Notes under the pieces: model-generated
What the model was told of the DNA's origin: nothing
The model's input: the letters and a program-made list of their open reading frames with translations, nothing else
The model's database searches: none
Position numbers and translations under genes: made by a program
Part shown: piece after piece, positions 1 through 12,028 of the stretch
How positions within the stretch are numbered: the stretch's first letter is position 1
Layout: each line of letters opens with the position of its first letter
Assembly (NCBI RefSeq): GCF_023217965.1
Contig: NZ_JALPSC010000001.1
Coordinates: 1,860,001 to 1,924,000, forward strand
Direction of reading: 5' to 3'
Length of the DNA stretch: 64,000 nt
From: Prevotella sp. E13-27
Lineage (GTDB): Bacteria; Bacteroidota; Bacteroidia; Bacteroidales; Bacteroidaceae

Positions 1-1011
1 AAACGTAATGATATACCTTCAGAGCAGGATGTGCCAGCATATAAGCTCGTTTACTATGATGCAAACGGTAATGCGTCATATACATTCCCTGAAGGAACAG
101 AGATAGGATTCTTCAATACCGTATCTCCAAGATATATATCTGGTATAGATAAGCCATTCAACTGGTATAACGAAGGCACTTCAAATCTTGCACTGTCTGA
201 GTATTTCAAGGATAGGAATGTATTGCCAGACTGGGCAAAGAGCTATAACGTAGGTTGGGAGACTTTCTCTCATACTGTGATGTTCCAGCGTGGTGGCGTA
301 AGCTTCGTCTGCTTCGAAGACTGGGTACAGGACTTCGATATGAACGATATAGTCCTTATGATAGATGGTAACATCGAGAATGCTCCTTTGGCACCAACAA
401 AATCTTGCAAGGAGAACATTAAGTTCTATCGTTATTCATATGGATTTGAGGATACGTTCATGGGCGACTACGACATGAATGATGCTGTCCTTCGCGTATG
501 GCGCCAGAACCTGCAGACTAAGGATCTTACAGTTGAACTCGCAGCAACGGGTGCTGCTGACAAGATTTATATCTATTATCAGCGTGACAATGGCGAGCGC
601 GTAGAGCTGTTCGATGGAAAAGAGGCTCATGAGGCGTTCCAGCTCTGTGGTAACCCTGCAGCTGAGTTCTATAATACGGAGACTATCAATGGACCGATAC
701 TGCCCGTATGCAAGCTTACACTTTCAAACAAGGAGTGGGAAGACTTCAACTATAACAAGGCCGACTTCTTCATCATCAACAAAACTAAGGATTTTGAAGT
801 GCATAATCCTGCAGCCTTGGGAGAGAAGGGTGGTGCTCCTTATGCTATCTGTGCTCCACAGAAGTCATGGAAATGGCCGAAAGAGCATATCTGCATTACC
901 AATGCCTACAATCCAATGTTTGCTCCGTTTGCTGCAGACAGAAACGTAAACGTAGATTGGTATAAGTTCCCTGTAGAGGAAAGTGTCATGGAATATGACA
1001 CAGCAAAATAA
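1..1011 (+). CDS. LruC/DUF4842-like surface protein, 3' part
   Basis: The reading frame is open from base 1, so the 5' end lies outside the window; 336 residues are visible. Two copies of an acidic motif stand out: FEDWVQDFDMNDIVLM near residue 105 and FEDTFMGDYDMNDAVLRV near residue 155. This E-D...D-x-D-M-N-D pattern is typical of the LruC/DUF4842 and DUF4114-like domains of large secreted Bacteroidota proteins, where the acidic residues probably bind calcium. No C-terminal sorting tail is seen. The gene ends just before a strong terminator and is unrelated to dnaK downstream. The family call is from motif recognition; the function is unknown. Confidence 0.6.
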   Translation, partial: KRNDIPSEQDVPAYKLVYYDANGNASYTFPEGTEIGFFNTVSPRYISGIDKPFNWYNEGTSNLALSEYFKDRNVLPDWAKSYNVGWETFSHTVMFQRGGVSFVCFEDWVQDFDMNDIVLMIDGNIENAPLAPTKSCKENIKFYRYSYGFEDTFMGDYDMNDAVLRVWRQNLQTKDLTVELAATGAADKIYIYYQRDNGERVELFDGKEAHEAFQLCGNPAAEFYNTETINGPILPVCKLTLSNKEWEDFNYNKADFFIINKTKDFEVHNPAALGEKGGAPYAICAPQKSWKWPKEHICITNAYNPMFAPFAADRNVNVDWYKFPVEESVMEYDTAK

Positions 1012-1034
1012 GAAAGAATCTTAAATATAATAAT

Positions 1035-1079
1035 CGAAGCGTCACATTATGTCAGTTTAATGTGACGCTTCGTTTTTTT
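1035..1079 (+). terminator. Intrinsic terminator after the LruC-like gene
   Basis: A 15-bp perfect inverted repeat (CGAAGCGTCACATTA at 1035-1049 and its complement at 1058-1072) with an 8-base loop is followed directly by seven T residues. It lies 23 bases after the stop codon. Confidence 0.93.
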
Positions 1080-1112
1080 ATGCCTTTGCTCTGCCATAAG
1101 TTATATTATTTG

Positions 1113-1144
1113 TGACAAAATGTCATACATACTGACATGTTCGT
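1113..1144. promoter_or_regulatory. Interlocking TGACA/TGTCA inverted repeats upstream of dnaK
   Basis: The order is TGACA-AAA-TGTCA-TACATAC-TGACA-TGTTCG-TGTC. The central pair ATGTCA-N7-TGACAT is a perfect palindrome, about 100 bases before the dnaK start. The position suggests an operator for a heat-shock or stress regulator, but this is not the classical CIRCE sequence and no regulator is named here. Confidence 0.4.
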
Positions 1145-1237
1145 GTCGCATTTTTCATTTTTGGCATACGCTTTGCTGTGATGTTTGTGGCTAAGTGCCG
1201 CATAAACGGAATAATAACAATTAAAAATAATACAATT

Positions 1238-3145
1238 ATGGGAAAGATTATTGGAATTGACTTAGGTACAACAAACTCGTGTGTATCTGTATTCGAAGGT
1301 AATGAGCCTGTCGTTATCGCTAACAGCGAGGGCAAGCGCACAACACCTTCAGTAGTAGGCTTCGTAGATGGCGGTGAGCGCAAGATTGGTGATCCAGCAA
1401 AGCGTCAGGCTATCACAAACCCTCAGAAGACTGTTTACTCTATCAAGCGTTTCATGGGTGAGACATGGCAGCAGACTGAGAAAGAAATCTCACGCGTACC
1501 ATTTAAAGTGGTTAACGAAGGTGGCTACCCACGTGTGGAGATTGATGGACGTAAATATACTCCACAGGAAATCTCAGCTATGGTGCTCCAGAAGATGAAG
1601 AAGACCGCTGAGGACTATCTCGGACAGGAGGTTACAGAGGCTGTCATCACCGTGCCTGCATACTTCTCTGACTCACAGCGTCAGGCAACAAAGGAGGCTG
1701 GTCAGATTGCAGGTCTTAACGTACGTCGTATCGTTAACGAGCCTACGGCTGCTGCTCTGGCTTATGGTATCGACAAGACCAACAAGGATATGAAGATTGC
1801 TGTGTTCGACCTCGGTGGCGGTACATTTGATATCTCTATCCTCGACTTCGGTGGTGGTGTGTTTGAAGTGCTTTCTACCAATGGTGATACCCACCTCGGT
1901 GGTGATGACTTCGACCAGGTAATCATTGATTGGCTCGTTGACGAGTTCAAGCACGATGAAGGTGCTGACTTGAAGAGCGATCCAATGGCAATGCAGCGTC
2001 TGAAGGAGGCTGCTGAAAAGGCAAAGATTGAGCTGTCAAGTTCTACTTCAACAGAAATCAACCTGCCTTATATCACAGCAACTGTTAGCGGTCCTAAGCA
2101 CCTTGTGAAGACTCTGACACGTGCAAAGTTCGAACAGCTGGCTCACAACCTGATTCAGGCTTGTCTCGTTCCTTGTCAGAACGCCGTACGCGATGCAGGC
2201 ATCTCTGTAAGCGATATCGATGAGGTAATCCTCGTGGGTGGCTCAAGCCGTATCCCCGCTGTGCAGACACTCGTTAAGAACTACTTCGGTAAGGAGCCTT
2301 CAAAGGGCGTTAACCCTGACGAGGTTGTTGCTGTAGGTGCTGCTATTCAGGGTGCTATCCTCAACCAGGAGACAGGTCAGGACATCGTGCTGCTCGACGT
2401 TACTCCTCTGACACTGGGTATCGAGACTCTCGGTGGCGTGATGACAAAGCTCATCGAGGCCAACACCACTATCCCTTGCAAGAAGAGCGAGACCTTCTCT
2501 ACCGCAGCCGACAACCAGACAGAGGTAACCATCCACGTGCTGCAGGGTGAGCGTCCTATGGCTTCACAGAACAAATCTATCGGTCAGTTCAACCTTACTG
2601 GCATAGCACCAGCGCGTCGCGGCGTTCCTCAGATTGAGGTTACCTTTGACATCGATGCTAACGGTATCTTGAAGGTAAGTGCTAAGGATAAGGCTACAGG
2701 TAAGGAGCAAGCTATCCGCATTGAGGCTTCTTCTGGCCTGTCACAGGAAGAGATTGACCGCATGAAGGCAGAGGCTGAGCAGAATGCTGAGAACGATAAG
2801 AAGGAGCGTGAGCGTATCGATAAGATGAATCAGGCTGACTCTATGATATTCCAGACAGAGACCTTCCTCAACGAGAATGGCGACAAGCTTGGTGCTGACA
2901 AGGCAAACGTTGAGGCTGCCGTACAGCAGTTGAAGGACGCTCACAAGTCGGGTGACATCGCAGCTATCGACTCTGCTATCAACAACCTGAACACTGTAAT
3001 GCAGGCTGCTTCTCAGAAGATGTACCAGCAGGGCCAGGCTGGTCCTCAGCAAGGTGCCGACCAGCAGCAGTATCAGGGTGGTCAGCAGTCTCAGTCGAAT
3101 CCTAACGACAACATCCAGGATGCCGACTTCGAAGAAGTGAAGTAA
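1238..3145 (+). CDS. dnaK: Molecular chaperone DnaK (Hsp70)
   Basis: ATP-dependent cytoplasmic chaperone that works with DnaJ and GrpE on unfolded proteins. The 635-residue product begins [15 protein letters not shown], the classic phosphate-1 motif, and contains the second ATPase signature [14 protein letters not shown], the substrate-binding domain and the helical lid. It ends in a glutamine/glycine-rich tail and [11 protein letters not shown], close to the usual EEVD-like terminus. ATG 1238 is chosen because every known DnaK begins at this motif; the open frame upstream to 1178 is not family sequence. The gene stands alone between terminators, without dnaJ or grpE in the window. Confidence 0.98.
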   Translation: MGKIIGIDLGTTNSCVSVFEGNEPVVIANSEGKRTTPSVVGFVDGGERKIGDPAKRQAITNPQKTVYSIKRFMGETWQQTEKEISRVPFKVVNEGGYPRVEIDGRKYTPQEISAMVLQKMKKTAEDYLGQEVTEAVITVPAYFSDSQRQATKEAGQIAGLNVRRIVNEPTAAALAYGIDKTNKDMKIAVFDLGGGTFDISILDFGGGVFEVLSTNGDTHLGGDDFDQVIIDWLVDEFKHDEGADLKSDPMAMQRLKEAAEKAKIELSSSTSTEINLPYITATVSGPKHLVKTLTRAKFEQLAHNLIQACLVPCQNAVRDAGISVSDIDEVILVGGSSRIPAVQTLVKNYFGKEPSKGVNPDEVVAVGAAIQGAILNQETGQDIVLLDVTPLTLGIETLGGVMTKLIEANTTIPCKKSETFSTAADNQTEVTIHVLQGERPMASQNKSIGQFNLTGIAPARRGVPQIEVTFDIDANGILKVSAKDKATGKEQAIRIEASSGLSQEEIDRMKAEAEQNAENDKKERERIDKMNQADSMIFQTETFLNENGDKLGADKANVEAAVQQLKDAHKSGDIAAIDSAINNLNTVMQAASQKMYQQGQAGPQQGADQQQYQGGQQSQSNPNDNIQDADFEEVK

Positions 3146-3162
3146 ATACCTTAATATATAAT

Positions 3163-3206
3163 AAGAATGGCGTGTAGCTCTGATGAGTTACGTGCCATTC
3201 TTTTTA
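3163..3206 (+). terminator. Intrinsic terminator of dnaK
   Basis: AAGAATGGC at 3163-3171 pairs with GCCATTCTT, with further G-U pairs inside the stem, and a T-run follows. It lies 17 bases after the dnaK stop. Confidence 0.85.
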
Positions 3207-3347
3207 TTTGTCTTCGCATTTCCCTATGAAGTAATAGAAAAATACCCTTTCACTTTAGGAATAATCCTTTTGATAGCTCGTGAAAAGTTCTGACCTTTGC
3301 GATGTGATTAATAAACGACAAAGTTCAACTTTTAAAATTTATAAGTT

Positions 3348-3815
3348 ATGAAAAAGATGATGTTTATGGTAATGATGATGGTCATGACTATCTCTGCCAA
3401 CGCAATGAGTTATAACACCGCAAAGAAGGAGGCATCGTTCCTTAGTGACAAAATGGCACAAGAGTTGAAGCTCTCTTCATCACAGAGTGAAGATGTTTAT
3501 AAGATAAACCTTGACTACCTGTTGGGTGTTAACGATCGCAATGATATGTACGGAAGGAAGTGGGATAGACGTAATAAAGACCTGCGCTATGTGCTTAACA
3601 CTAAGCAGTATGACAAGTACAAGCATCTGGATTATTTCTATCGCCCGGTGTCATGGCAGTCAGGCAAGTTTGCCTTCAGCCTCCACTCTTCTCAAAGCAG
3701 CAATAAGGGCTGGCGCACTACCAATCCTTCAGACAAAGGTCATCAGTTAGCTCAGAACGAGAAACACAATACTCATAACCACAGTATTAACGGACGCTCT
3801 GGCGGACGTAGGTAA
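3348..3815 (+). CDS. Small secreted protein, possibly Spy/CpxP-like
   Basis: 155 residues with a methionine-rich signal peptide cleaved near ANA (residue 19). The mature part starts with a predicted helix containing LSDKMAQELKLSSSQSEDVYKIN, then a basic helix-forming stretch (YGRKWDRRNKDLRYVLNTKQYDKYKHL). A helical periplasmic protein with an L-x-L-x(2)-x-Q segment recalls the LTxxQ/CpxP-Spy family, but similarity is weak. The C-terminal 40 residues are polar and low-complexity. The gene has its own terminator and is convergent with birA. Function unknown. Confidence 0.6.
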   Translation: MKKMMFMVMMMVMTISANAMSYNTAKKEASFLSDKMAQELKLSSSQSEDVYKINLDYLLGVNDRNDMYGRKWDRRNKDLRYVLNTKQYDKYKHLDYFYRPVSWQSGKFAFSLHSSQSSNKGWRTTNPSDKGHQLAQNEKHNTHNHSINGRSGGRR

Positions 3816-3825
3816 GTAACAGACT

Positions 3826-3859
3826 GGGGATGTGTCTATTGGCACATCCTCGTTTTTAT
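3826..3859 (+). terminator. Intrinsic terminator at the convergent 3' ends of the small secreted gene and birA
   Basis: GGGGATGTG pairs with CACATCCTC across a short loop and is followed by TTTTTA. The T-run reaches the last codons of birA on the other strand. Confidence 0.8.
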
Positions 3860-4641
3860 ATGATATACTGCACTTCTTTAAAGGCGTAGCGGCGTAGATG
3901 GTTCGAGGTATCGCGTAGAACTATCATGCCGCTATCTTCTATTGTTTCAAACTCAGCCTGGAAAGAGCCATTGGCGTCGCTATATGGAAAGAAGCCGTCT
4001 TGACGATAGAGTAGGGCAACATAGTCATAGCGCAAGTCGTTGAAAGCGTCTTGCTGAGCTTCGCCTGTAGTGCTGTCTACAGGGGCAATCCTGCGACTGA
4101 ATGACTGAAGGATGTCGTCCAGCAAAGCTGATCGAGAGAGCTCTTGTCCTGTTATCTGATAAAGTGATACTGGATTTGGCGCATCGCTGAGGAATGCCTG
4201 CTGGTTTACGTTTAGCCCTACGCCGATTATGCTTTCTTTTACCATTGTTCCGCTGAGCTTATTCTCTATCAGTATGCCGCATAGCTTGCGGTCTTGCCAA
4301 TAGATGTCGTTTGGCCATTTTATCTGTAGCGGTTTTCGCGCGTCAGCCCCATTATTAGTGTCTGGAACGGCTGGTATGTGAGACTTTACAGCATCGTGTA
4401 TGGCAAGAGCCATAGCCATTGATATGGCGTATTGGTATTTCGCAGTAATATTTTTAGAATGAAACAGTACTGAGAAAAGGAGGTTCTTGCCTCGCTCGCT
4501 TTCCCATCTGTTGGTGCCGCATCCACGTCCGGCCGTCTGGTAGTCTGTCCATACGGCAGTATCAGTGTGTGGCACGTTCTCAGCGAGCCATCGGTTTGTG
4601 GAGTCGGTCTCTTCTATGTGGATTACCTCGAATGTGTGCAT
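3856..4641 (-). CDS. birA: Biotin--[acetyl-CoA-carboxylase] ligase
   Basis: Attaches biotin through biotinyl-5'-AMP to a lysine of biotin carboxyl carrier domains. The 261-residue product has ETDSTNRW near the N-terminus, the biotinyl-AMP loop GRGCGTNRWESERGKN, and KWPNDIYW with the catalytic-region lysine. It lacks the N-terminal helix-turn-helix, so it is the monofunctional ligase without repressor activity. The start is ATG 4641: an upstream in-frame TTG at 4674 overlaps the promoter -7 element and would be too close to the transcription start. Divergent from tadA. Confidence 0.93.
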   Translation of the reverse strand: MHTFEVIHIEETDSTNRWLAENVPHTDTAVWTDYQTAGRGCGTNRWESERGKNLLFSVLFHSKNITAKYQYAISMAMALAIHDAVKSHIPAVPDTNNGADARKPLQIKWPNDIYWQDRKLCGILIENKLSGTMVKESIIGVGLNVNQQAFLSDAPNPVSLYQITGQELSRSALLDDILQSFSRRIAPVDSTTGEAQQDAFNDLRYDYVALLYRQDGFFPYSDANGSFQAEFETIEDSGMIVLRDTSNHLRRYAFKEVQYII

Positions 4642-4671
4642 GTGTAATGGTGCTTCTTTTGTTTCGCCTTG

Positions 4672-4701
4672 CAAAATTACATCTTTTTATATAGTGGACA
4701 A
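4672..4701 (-). promoter_or_regulatory. Promoter of birA
   Basis: On the minus strand a TAATTTTG -7 element (4672-4679) follows a TTG -33 core (4699-4701) with 19 bases between, matching the Bacteroidota housekeeping promoter. The predicted leader is about 25 bases. Confidence 0.7.
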
Positions 4702-4730
4702 TGGATATGAAGTAAAAAAGAAGGAAAATA

Positions 4731-4762
4731 TTCGCCTTTTCCCTCGTTTCTTTGTACCTTTG
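4731..4762 (+). promoter_or_regulatory. Promoter of tadA
   Basis: TACCTTTG at 4755-4762 with a near-consensus TTCG 20 bases upstream. ATG 4792 is 29 bases downstream. Confidence 0.65.
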
Positions 4763-4791
4763 ACTCCTGATTATTAAAGAAGTTGTTGAAT

Positions 4792-5223
4792 ATGACTGAC
4801 GAACAGTATATGCAGCGAGCCCTTGATGAGGCTCGTAAAGCGGAGGCAAAGGGAGAGATACCTATTGGTGCGGTGGTGGTGTGCAAGGATCGTATCATTG
4901 CTCGTGCACACAATCTTACTGAGACCCTTTGTGATGTCACTGCTCATGCGGAGATGCAGGCTATAACGATGGCTGCTAATGAGCTTGGCGGTAAGTATCT
5001 CACTGATTGCACGCTTTATGTCACCGTAGAACCGTGTCCTATGTGTGCTGGCGCTATTGGCTGGGCTCAGGTGCCACGCATCGTTTATGGTGCTCCTGAT
5101 GAGAAGCGTGGCTTCCGTCGTTTTGCTCCGGATGTGCTTCATCCAAAGGCAACTGTCGTCGGCGGGGTGCTTGAAGATGAGTGTCGCGAGATTATGCAAC
5201 AGTTCTTCAAGAACAAACGATAA
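4792..5223 (+). CDS. tadA: tRNA-specific adenosine deaminase TadA
   Basis: Converts wobble adenosine 34 of tRNA-Arg(ACG) to inosine. The 143-residue protein has the cytidine-deaminase fold zinc motifs: H52-A-E54 (zinc ligand and proton shuttle) and P80-C81-P-M-C84 (zinc ligands). Length is normal. The start is ATG 4792, directly before TDEQYMQRALDEA; an upstream in-frame TTG gives only three extra residues. Convergent with fba. Confidence 0.95.
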   Translation: MTDEQYMQRALDEARKAEAKGEIPIGAVVVCKDRIIARAHNLTETLCDVTAHAEMQAITMAANELGGKYLTDCTLYVTVEPCPMCAGAIGWAQVPRIVYGAPDEKRGFRRFAPDVLHPKATVVGGVLEDECREIMQQFFKNKR

Positions 5224-5224
5224 A

Positions 5225-5256
5225 CAAAAAAGAGTTCCCCAATGCGAGGAACTCTT
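5225..5256 (-). terminator. Intrinsic terminator of fba
   Basis: AAGAGTTCC (5230-5238) pairs perfectly with GGAACTCTT (5248-5256). Read on the minus strand the hairpin is followed by six T residues, so it terminates fba. Upstream tadA has no other terminator and may share it. Confidence 0.88.
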
Positions 5257-5278
5257 AAAGTATTGTTGAATTAGTCAA

Positions 5279-6277
5279 TTACTGAGCGAGCTTACCGTCA
5301 GAACCGAGTACGTTCACAATCTTGTGGATGTACATCTTCTTCATGTTCTCACGAGCAGGCTTCAGATACTGACGAGGATCGAAGTCTCCAGGATGCTCAG
5401 CCAGATGCTTGCGGATAGCAGCAGTCATAGCGAGACGAGAGTCAGAGTCGATGTTGATCTTGCAAACAGCGCTCTTTGAAGCCTCACGCAGTTGCTCCTC
5501 GGGGATACCGATAGCAGCCTCGAGGTGACCACCGTACTTGTTGATGGTGTTGACCTCTTCCATAGGAACTGAAGAAGAACCGTGGAGCACGATGGGGAAT
5601 CCAGGAAGCTTCTTCTCGATCTCATGCAGGATGTCGAATGCCAATGGTGGTGGAACGAGCACGCCGTTAACGAGTGTGCACTGCTCTGGGGTGAACTTGT
5701 GAGCACCGTGAGAGGTACCGATAGAGATAGCCAGAGAGTCGCAACCTGTGCGGGTAGAGAAGTCGATAACCTCCTCAGGCTTGGTGTAGTGAGACTCTGC
5801 AGCAGCAACCTCATCCTCAACACCAGCGAGCACGCCGAGCTCAGCCTCAACTGTTACGTCGAACTGATGAGCATAGTCAACAACCTTCTTTGCCAAAGCG
5901 ATATTCTCCTCATAAGGCAGAGAAGAACCGTCGATCATCACTGAAGAGAAGCCCATGTCGATACAATCCTTACAGAGCTCGAAGGTGTCACCGTGGTCAA
6001 GGTGCAGAACAATCTCAGGATGCTCACAGCCGAGCTCCTTAGCATAAGCTACAGCACCCTCAGCCATGTAGCGCAGGATAGTAGCGTTAGCATAGTTGCG
6101 AGCGCCCTTAGAAACCTGCATGATAACTGGAGACTTTGTCTCAACGGCAGCCTGTACGATAGCCTGCATCTGCTCCATAGTGTTGAAGTTGAAAGCGGGG
6201 ATAGCATAGCCACCAGCCACTGCTCTCTTGAACATCTCGCGGGTATTAACGAGACCCAAATCCTTGTAATTTACCAT
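5279..6277 (-). CDS. fba: Class II fructose-1,6-bisphosphate aldolase
   Basis: Zinc-dependent glycolytic/gluconeogenic enzyme that interconverts fructose-1,6-bisphosphate with dihydroxyacetone phosphate and glyceraldehyde-3-phosphate. 332 residues, the usual length. The class II signature is present at residues 92-97 (HLDHGD), with DGSSLPYEENI, the GVEDE loop and the GAHKF and HGSSSVP phosphate-binding segments. Single gene with its own promoter and terminator, so probably constitutively and strongly expressed. Confidence 0.96.
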   Translation of the reverse strand: MVNYKDLGLVNTREMFKRAVAGGYAIPAFNFNTMEQMQAIVQAAVETKSPVIMQVSKGARNYANATILRYMAEGAVAYAKELGCEHPEIVLHLDHGDTFELCKDCIDMGFSSVMIDGSSLPYEENIALAKKVVDYAHQFDVTVEAELGVLAGVEDEVAAAESHYTKPEEVIDFSTRTGCDSLAISIGTSHGAHKFTPEQCTLVNGVLVPPPLAFDILHEIEKKLPGFPIVLHGSSSVPMEEVNTINKYGGHLEAAIGIPEEQLREASKSAVCKINIDSDSRLAMTAAIRKHLAEHPGDFDPRQYLKPARENMKKMYIHKIVNVLGSDGKLAQ

Positions 6278-6320
6278 AATTGTTTTATAATTTAAAAAGA
6301 TGGATTATAAAATTTGAGCG

Positions 6321-6353
6321 CAAAATTAGTGAAATCTTTCGAAAATGCGCAAA
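6321..6353 (-). promoter_or_regulatory. Promoter of fba
   Basis: Minus-strand TAATTTTG (6321-6328) with TTTG (6350-6353) 21 bases upstream. The leader is about 40 bases. Confidence 0.75.
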
Positions 6354-6421
6354 AAGCGCTGCGGATTTATTGGAATTTTCGGATTTTTTAATCAATCCGT
6401 TTCTTCCAATAAGTCCGCAGC
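6351..6421 (-). terminator. Two-tier hairpin terminator of aqpZ
   Basis: An outer stem GCTGCGGA/TCCGCAGC plus ATTGGAA/TTCCAAT encloses an inner CGGATT/AATCCG hairpin (6358-6421). On the minus strand it is followed by GCGCTTTTT. It sits between the aqpZ stop and the fba promoter and slightly overlaps the fba -33 element. Confidence 0.7.
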
Positions 6422-6466
6422 TGTTAAATGTAAGATTCAGTTTGCAAAATCAGTTTTCAGCAGCTA

Positions 6467-7138
6467 TTACTCAGCAGGAGCAATGAACTTCCATATGCAT
6501 GCAGCGAGGACACCGCCTACCAATGGGCCAACGATGAAGACCCAAAGTTCTGCCAGTGCCTGGCCTTGCTCGAACAATGCCGGACCTATTGAGCGGGCTG
6601 GGTTTACAGATGTTCCTGTGAAATGAATGCCCACGAGGTGGATGAGTATGAGGCTGAGACCGATGGCAAGGCCTGCGAAGTTGTTTGTCGCTCCGTTAGT
6701 CTTCGATGTAGCGCCCAATACTACGAGTACGAAAAGCATGGTGAGCACAATCTCAACGATGAGTCCGTTGGTCGTGCCATAGGCACATGCGTTTGCACCT
6801 GTTGCTGTGGTAATGACGGCTGAAGGATCTGTAGCCACGATACCTGCCAGGCAAGCGGCTGCCAGTACGGCACCGATAATTTGGAATACCATGTACATGG
6901 CGCAATCCTTAGCACTGATGCCTCCGTTGATGAACACGCCAAGTGTAATGGCTGGATTGATGTGGCAACCTGAGATGCCGCCAATGGTGTAAGCCATAGC
7001 AACCACGGCAAGACCGAATGCGATGGCTGTTCCTACTACTGATGCAGTGTCAGATCCGCAACCCAGAGCTACAGCAGCTCCGCAACCCAAGAACGTCAGT
7101 ACGAATGTACCAACAAGTTCAGCAAAATACTTTTTCAT
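6467..7138 (-). CDS. aqpZ: Aquaporin (AqpZ-type water channel)
   Basis: 223-residue six-helix inner-membrane channel of the MIP family. Both half-helix motifs are present: N61-P-A and N179-P-A. The four selectivity-filter residues can be placed by spacing from E. coli AqpZ: F41, H167, T176 and R182. A histidine with a small threonine and the arginine is the water-selective pattern, not the glycerol-facilitator pattern (Trp/Gly/Phe/Arg). Single gene with promoter at 7209-7239 and a hairpin terminator. Confidence 0.93.
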   Translation of the reverse strand: MKKYFAELVGTFVLTFLGCGAAVALGCGSDTASVVGTAIAFGLAVVAMAYTIGGISGCHINPAITLGVFINGGISAKDCAMYMVFQIIGAVLAAACLAGIVATDPSAVITTATGANACAYGTTNGLIVEIVLTMLFVLVVLGATSKTNGATNNFAGLAIGLSLILIHLVGIHFTGTSVNPARSIGPALFEQGQALAELWVFIVGPLVGGVLAACIWKFIAPAE

Positions 7139-7208
7139 GATAATTTTTTTGTTAATAAAATGATTGGTTAGGTTTTTATAAATTATTGTTCGTTATTGTT
7201 TTGCAAGG

Positions 7209-7239
7209 CAAAAGTACAAAACAATTATAATTTGCCAAA
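7209..7239 (-). promoter_or_regulatory. Promoter of aqpZ
   Basis: Minus-strand TACTTTTG (7209-7216) with TTTG (7236-7239) 19 bases upstream. The leader to ATG 7138 is about 65 bases and A/T-rich. Confidence 0.75.
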
Positions 7240-7270
7240 AAAATATTCAAGAAAAAATGTGTTTAGACAT

Positions 7271-7334
7271 AAAAAAAGGGTCACCGCTGTGACCCAACCT
7301 TTGTTAACCTTAAATCTAATACTATGAAAAACAC
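7271..7334 (-). ncRNA. Candidate small RNA of about 65 nt
   Basis: A complete minus-strand transcription unit without a credible ORF. A perfect Bacteroidota promoter at 7339-7370 is followed, after about 35 bases of unstructured sequence including AAGGTTAACAAAGG, by a GC-rich hairpin (GGGTCAC at 7278-7284 with GTGACCC at 7289-7295) and seven T residues. It lies upstream of aqpZ on the same strand but ends in its own terminator, so it is not simply the aqpZ leader. Size and layout are those of a free-standing sRNA; no Rfam family is assigned. Confidence 0.55.
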
Positions 7335-7338
7335 GATG

Positions 7339-7370
7339 CAAAATTAATAGTGTTTTGGGTGTTTTGCAAA
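7339..7370 (-). promoter_or_regulatory. Promoter of the small RNA candidate
   Basis: TTTG (7367-7370), 20 bases, TAATTTTG (7339-7346) on the minus strand: exact consensus and spacing. Confidence 0.7.
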
Positions 7371-7474
7371 CAAATTGAAACTTTTTAGTGTACTTTTTAT
7401 AATTAATTGATATAAATCAATCAAATTTTGTGATAATCGCATTTGTCTTGTCGTTTCGATTCAGCGTTAGTTTT

Positions 7475-7659
7475 TTCGCTCACTTATTCGTACTTTGAGT
7501 TAGCGCTCGAAGGTACTCTCGTTCGGGAATGAAAAGAAAAACAAGTTTTCCTTTTGCATTTCGCTCACTTATTCGTACCTTTGAACTTCGTTCGAAAGTA
7601 CTTCCGTTCGGAAAAATCAAAAAATATTTTGCTTTTTCGCTCACTTATTCGTACCTTTG
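7475..7659 (+). promoter_or_regulatory. Three tandem copies of a promoter module upstream of purL
   Basis: TTCGCTCACTTATTCGTAC-(C)TTTG occurs at 7475-7497, 7560-7583 and 7636-7659. Copies 2 and 3 are full promoters (TTTG 7553-7556, 19 bases, TACCTTTG; TTTG 7628-7631, 20 bases, TACCTTTG). Copy 1 has lost one base in the -7 box and lacks a good -33. The first two copies are each followed by related GTTCG-containing sequence. Confidence 0.75.
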
Positions 7660-7694
7660 CAGCCAGAATTAGAACTAAATTTTTTAAGGTAACT

Positions 7695-11444
<3,750 letters not shown>

Positions 11445-11485
11445 GAAATCCTAGGAACCCCTAGGCAATCCTATAATATGAAAAT

Positions 11486-12028
11486 ATGAATATCTATTTG
11501 GAATCATTTAAAACATTCTTTAAGATTGGCATGTTCACCCTTGGGGGTGGATATGCCATGATTCCCATTATCGAGTCGGAAGTTGTGGAAAAGCACAAAT
11601 GGGTGTCGAAAGAGGAGTTCCTTGACCTCATCGCCATTGCCCAGAGCTGTCCGGGTGTCTTTGCCATCAACATCAGCACTTTCATTGGATATAAGCTGAG
11701 AAAGGTAAGGGGCGCCATCAGCTGCACTCTTGGCACAGCCTTGCCTTCTTTTCTCATTATCCTGCTGATAGCTATGTTCTTTCATCAGTTTCAGGACAAT
11801 GCCATCGTGGCGTCTATCTTCCGTGGTATCCGTCCTGCTGTTGTGGCGCTTATTGCCGTTCCAACGTTTAATCTTGCAAAGAGTGCACAGCTGACGTGGA
11901 CCACTGCATGGATACCCGTCGTTGGCGCACTTGCCATCTGGGCACTTGGCGTTTCACCTATTATAATAATACTTGCCGCAGGACTCTTTGGCTGGATGTA
12001 CGGCACACTGATAAAACCAACAGAATGA
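11486..12028 (+). CDS. chrA: Chromate transporter, N-terminal half (ChrA family)
   Basis: 180-residue membrane protein with one CHR domain: FFKIGMFTLGGGYAMIPIIE at the N-terminus and SCPGVFAINISTFIGYK. In the long ChrA proteins two such halves are fused; here they are separate genes whose stop and start codons overlap (ATGA, 12025-12028), so they are co-translated and probably form a heterodimer. The short CTAGG repeats between purL and this gene (11440-11475) hold no terminator, so read-through from purL is possible. Substrate chromate is the family name only; the natural role may differ. Confidence 0.85.
   Translation: MNIYLESFKTFFKIGMFTLGGGYAMIPIIESEVVEKHKWVSKEEFLDLIAIAQSCPGVFAINISTFIGYKLRKVRGAISCTLGTALPSFLIILLIAMFFHQFQDNAIVASIFRGIRPAVVALIAVPTFNLAKSAQLTWTTAWIPVVGALAIWALGVSPIIIILAAGLFGWMYGTLIKPTE

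Noticed and set aside
4642-4674. TTG 4674 as the birA start
   Set aside because: It overlaps the -7 promoter element, so ATG 4641 is the first codon inside the transcript.
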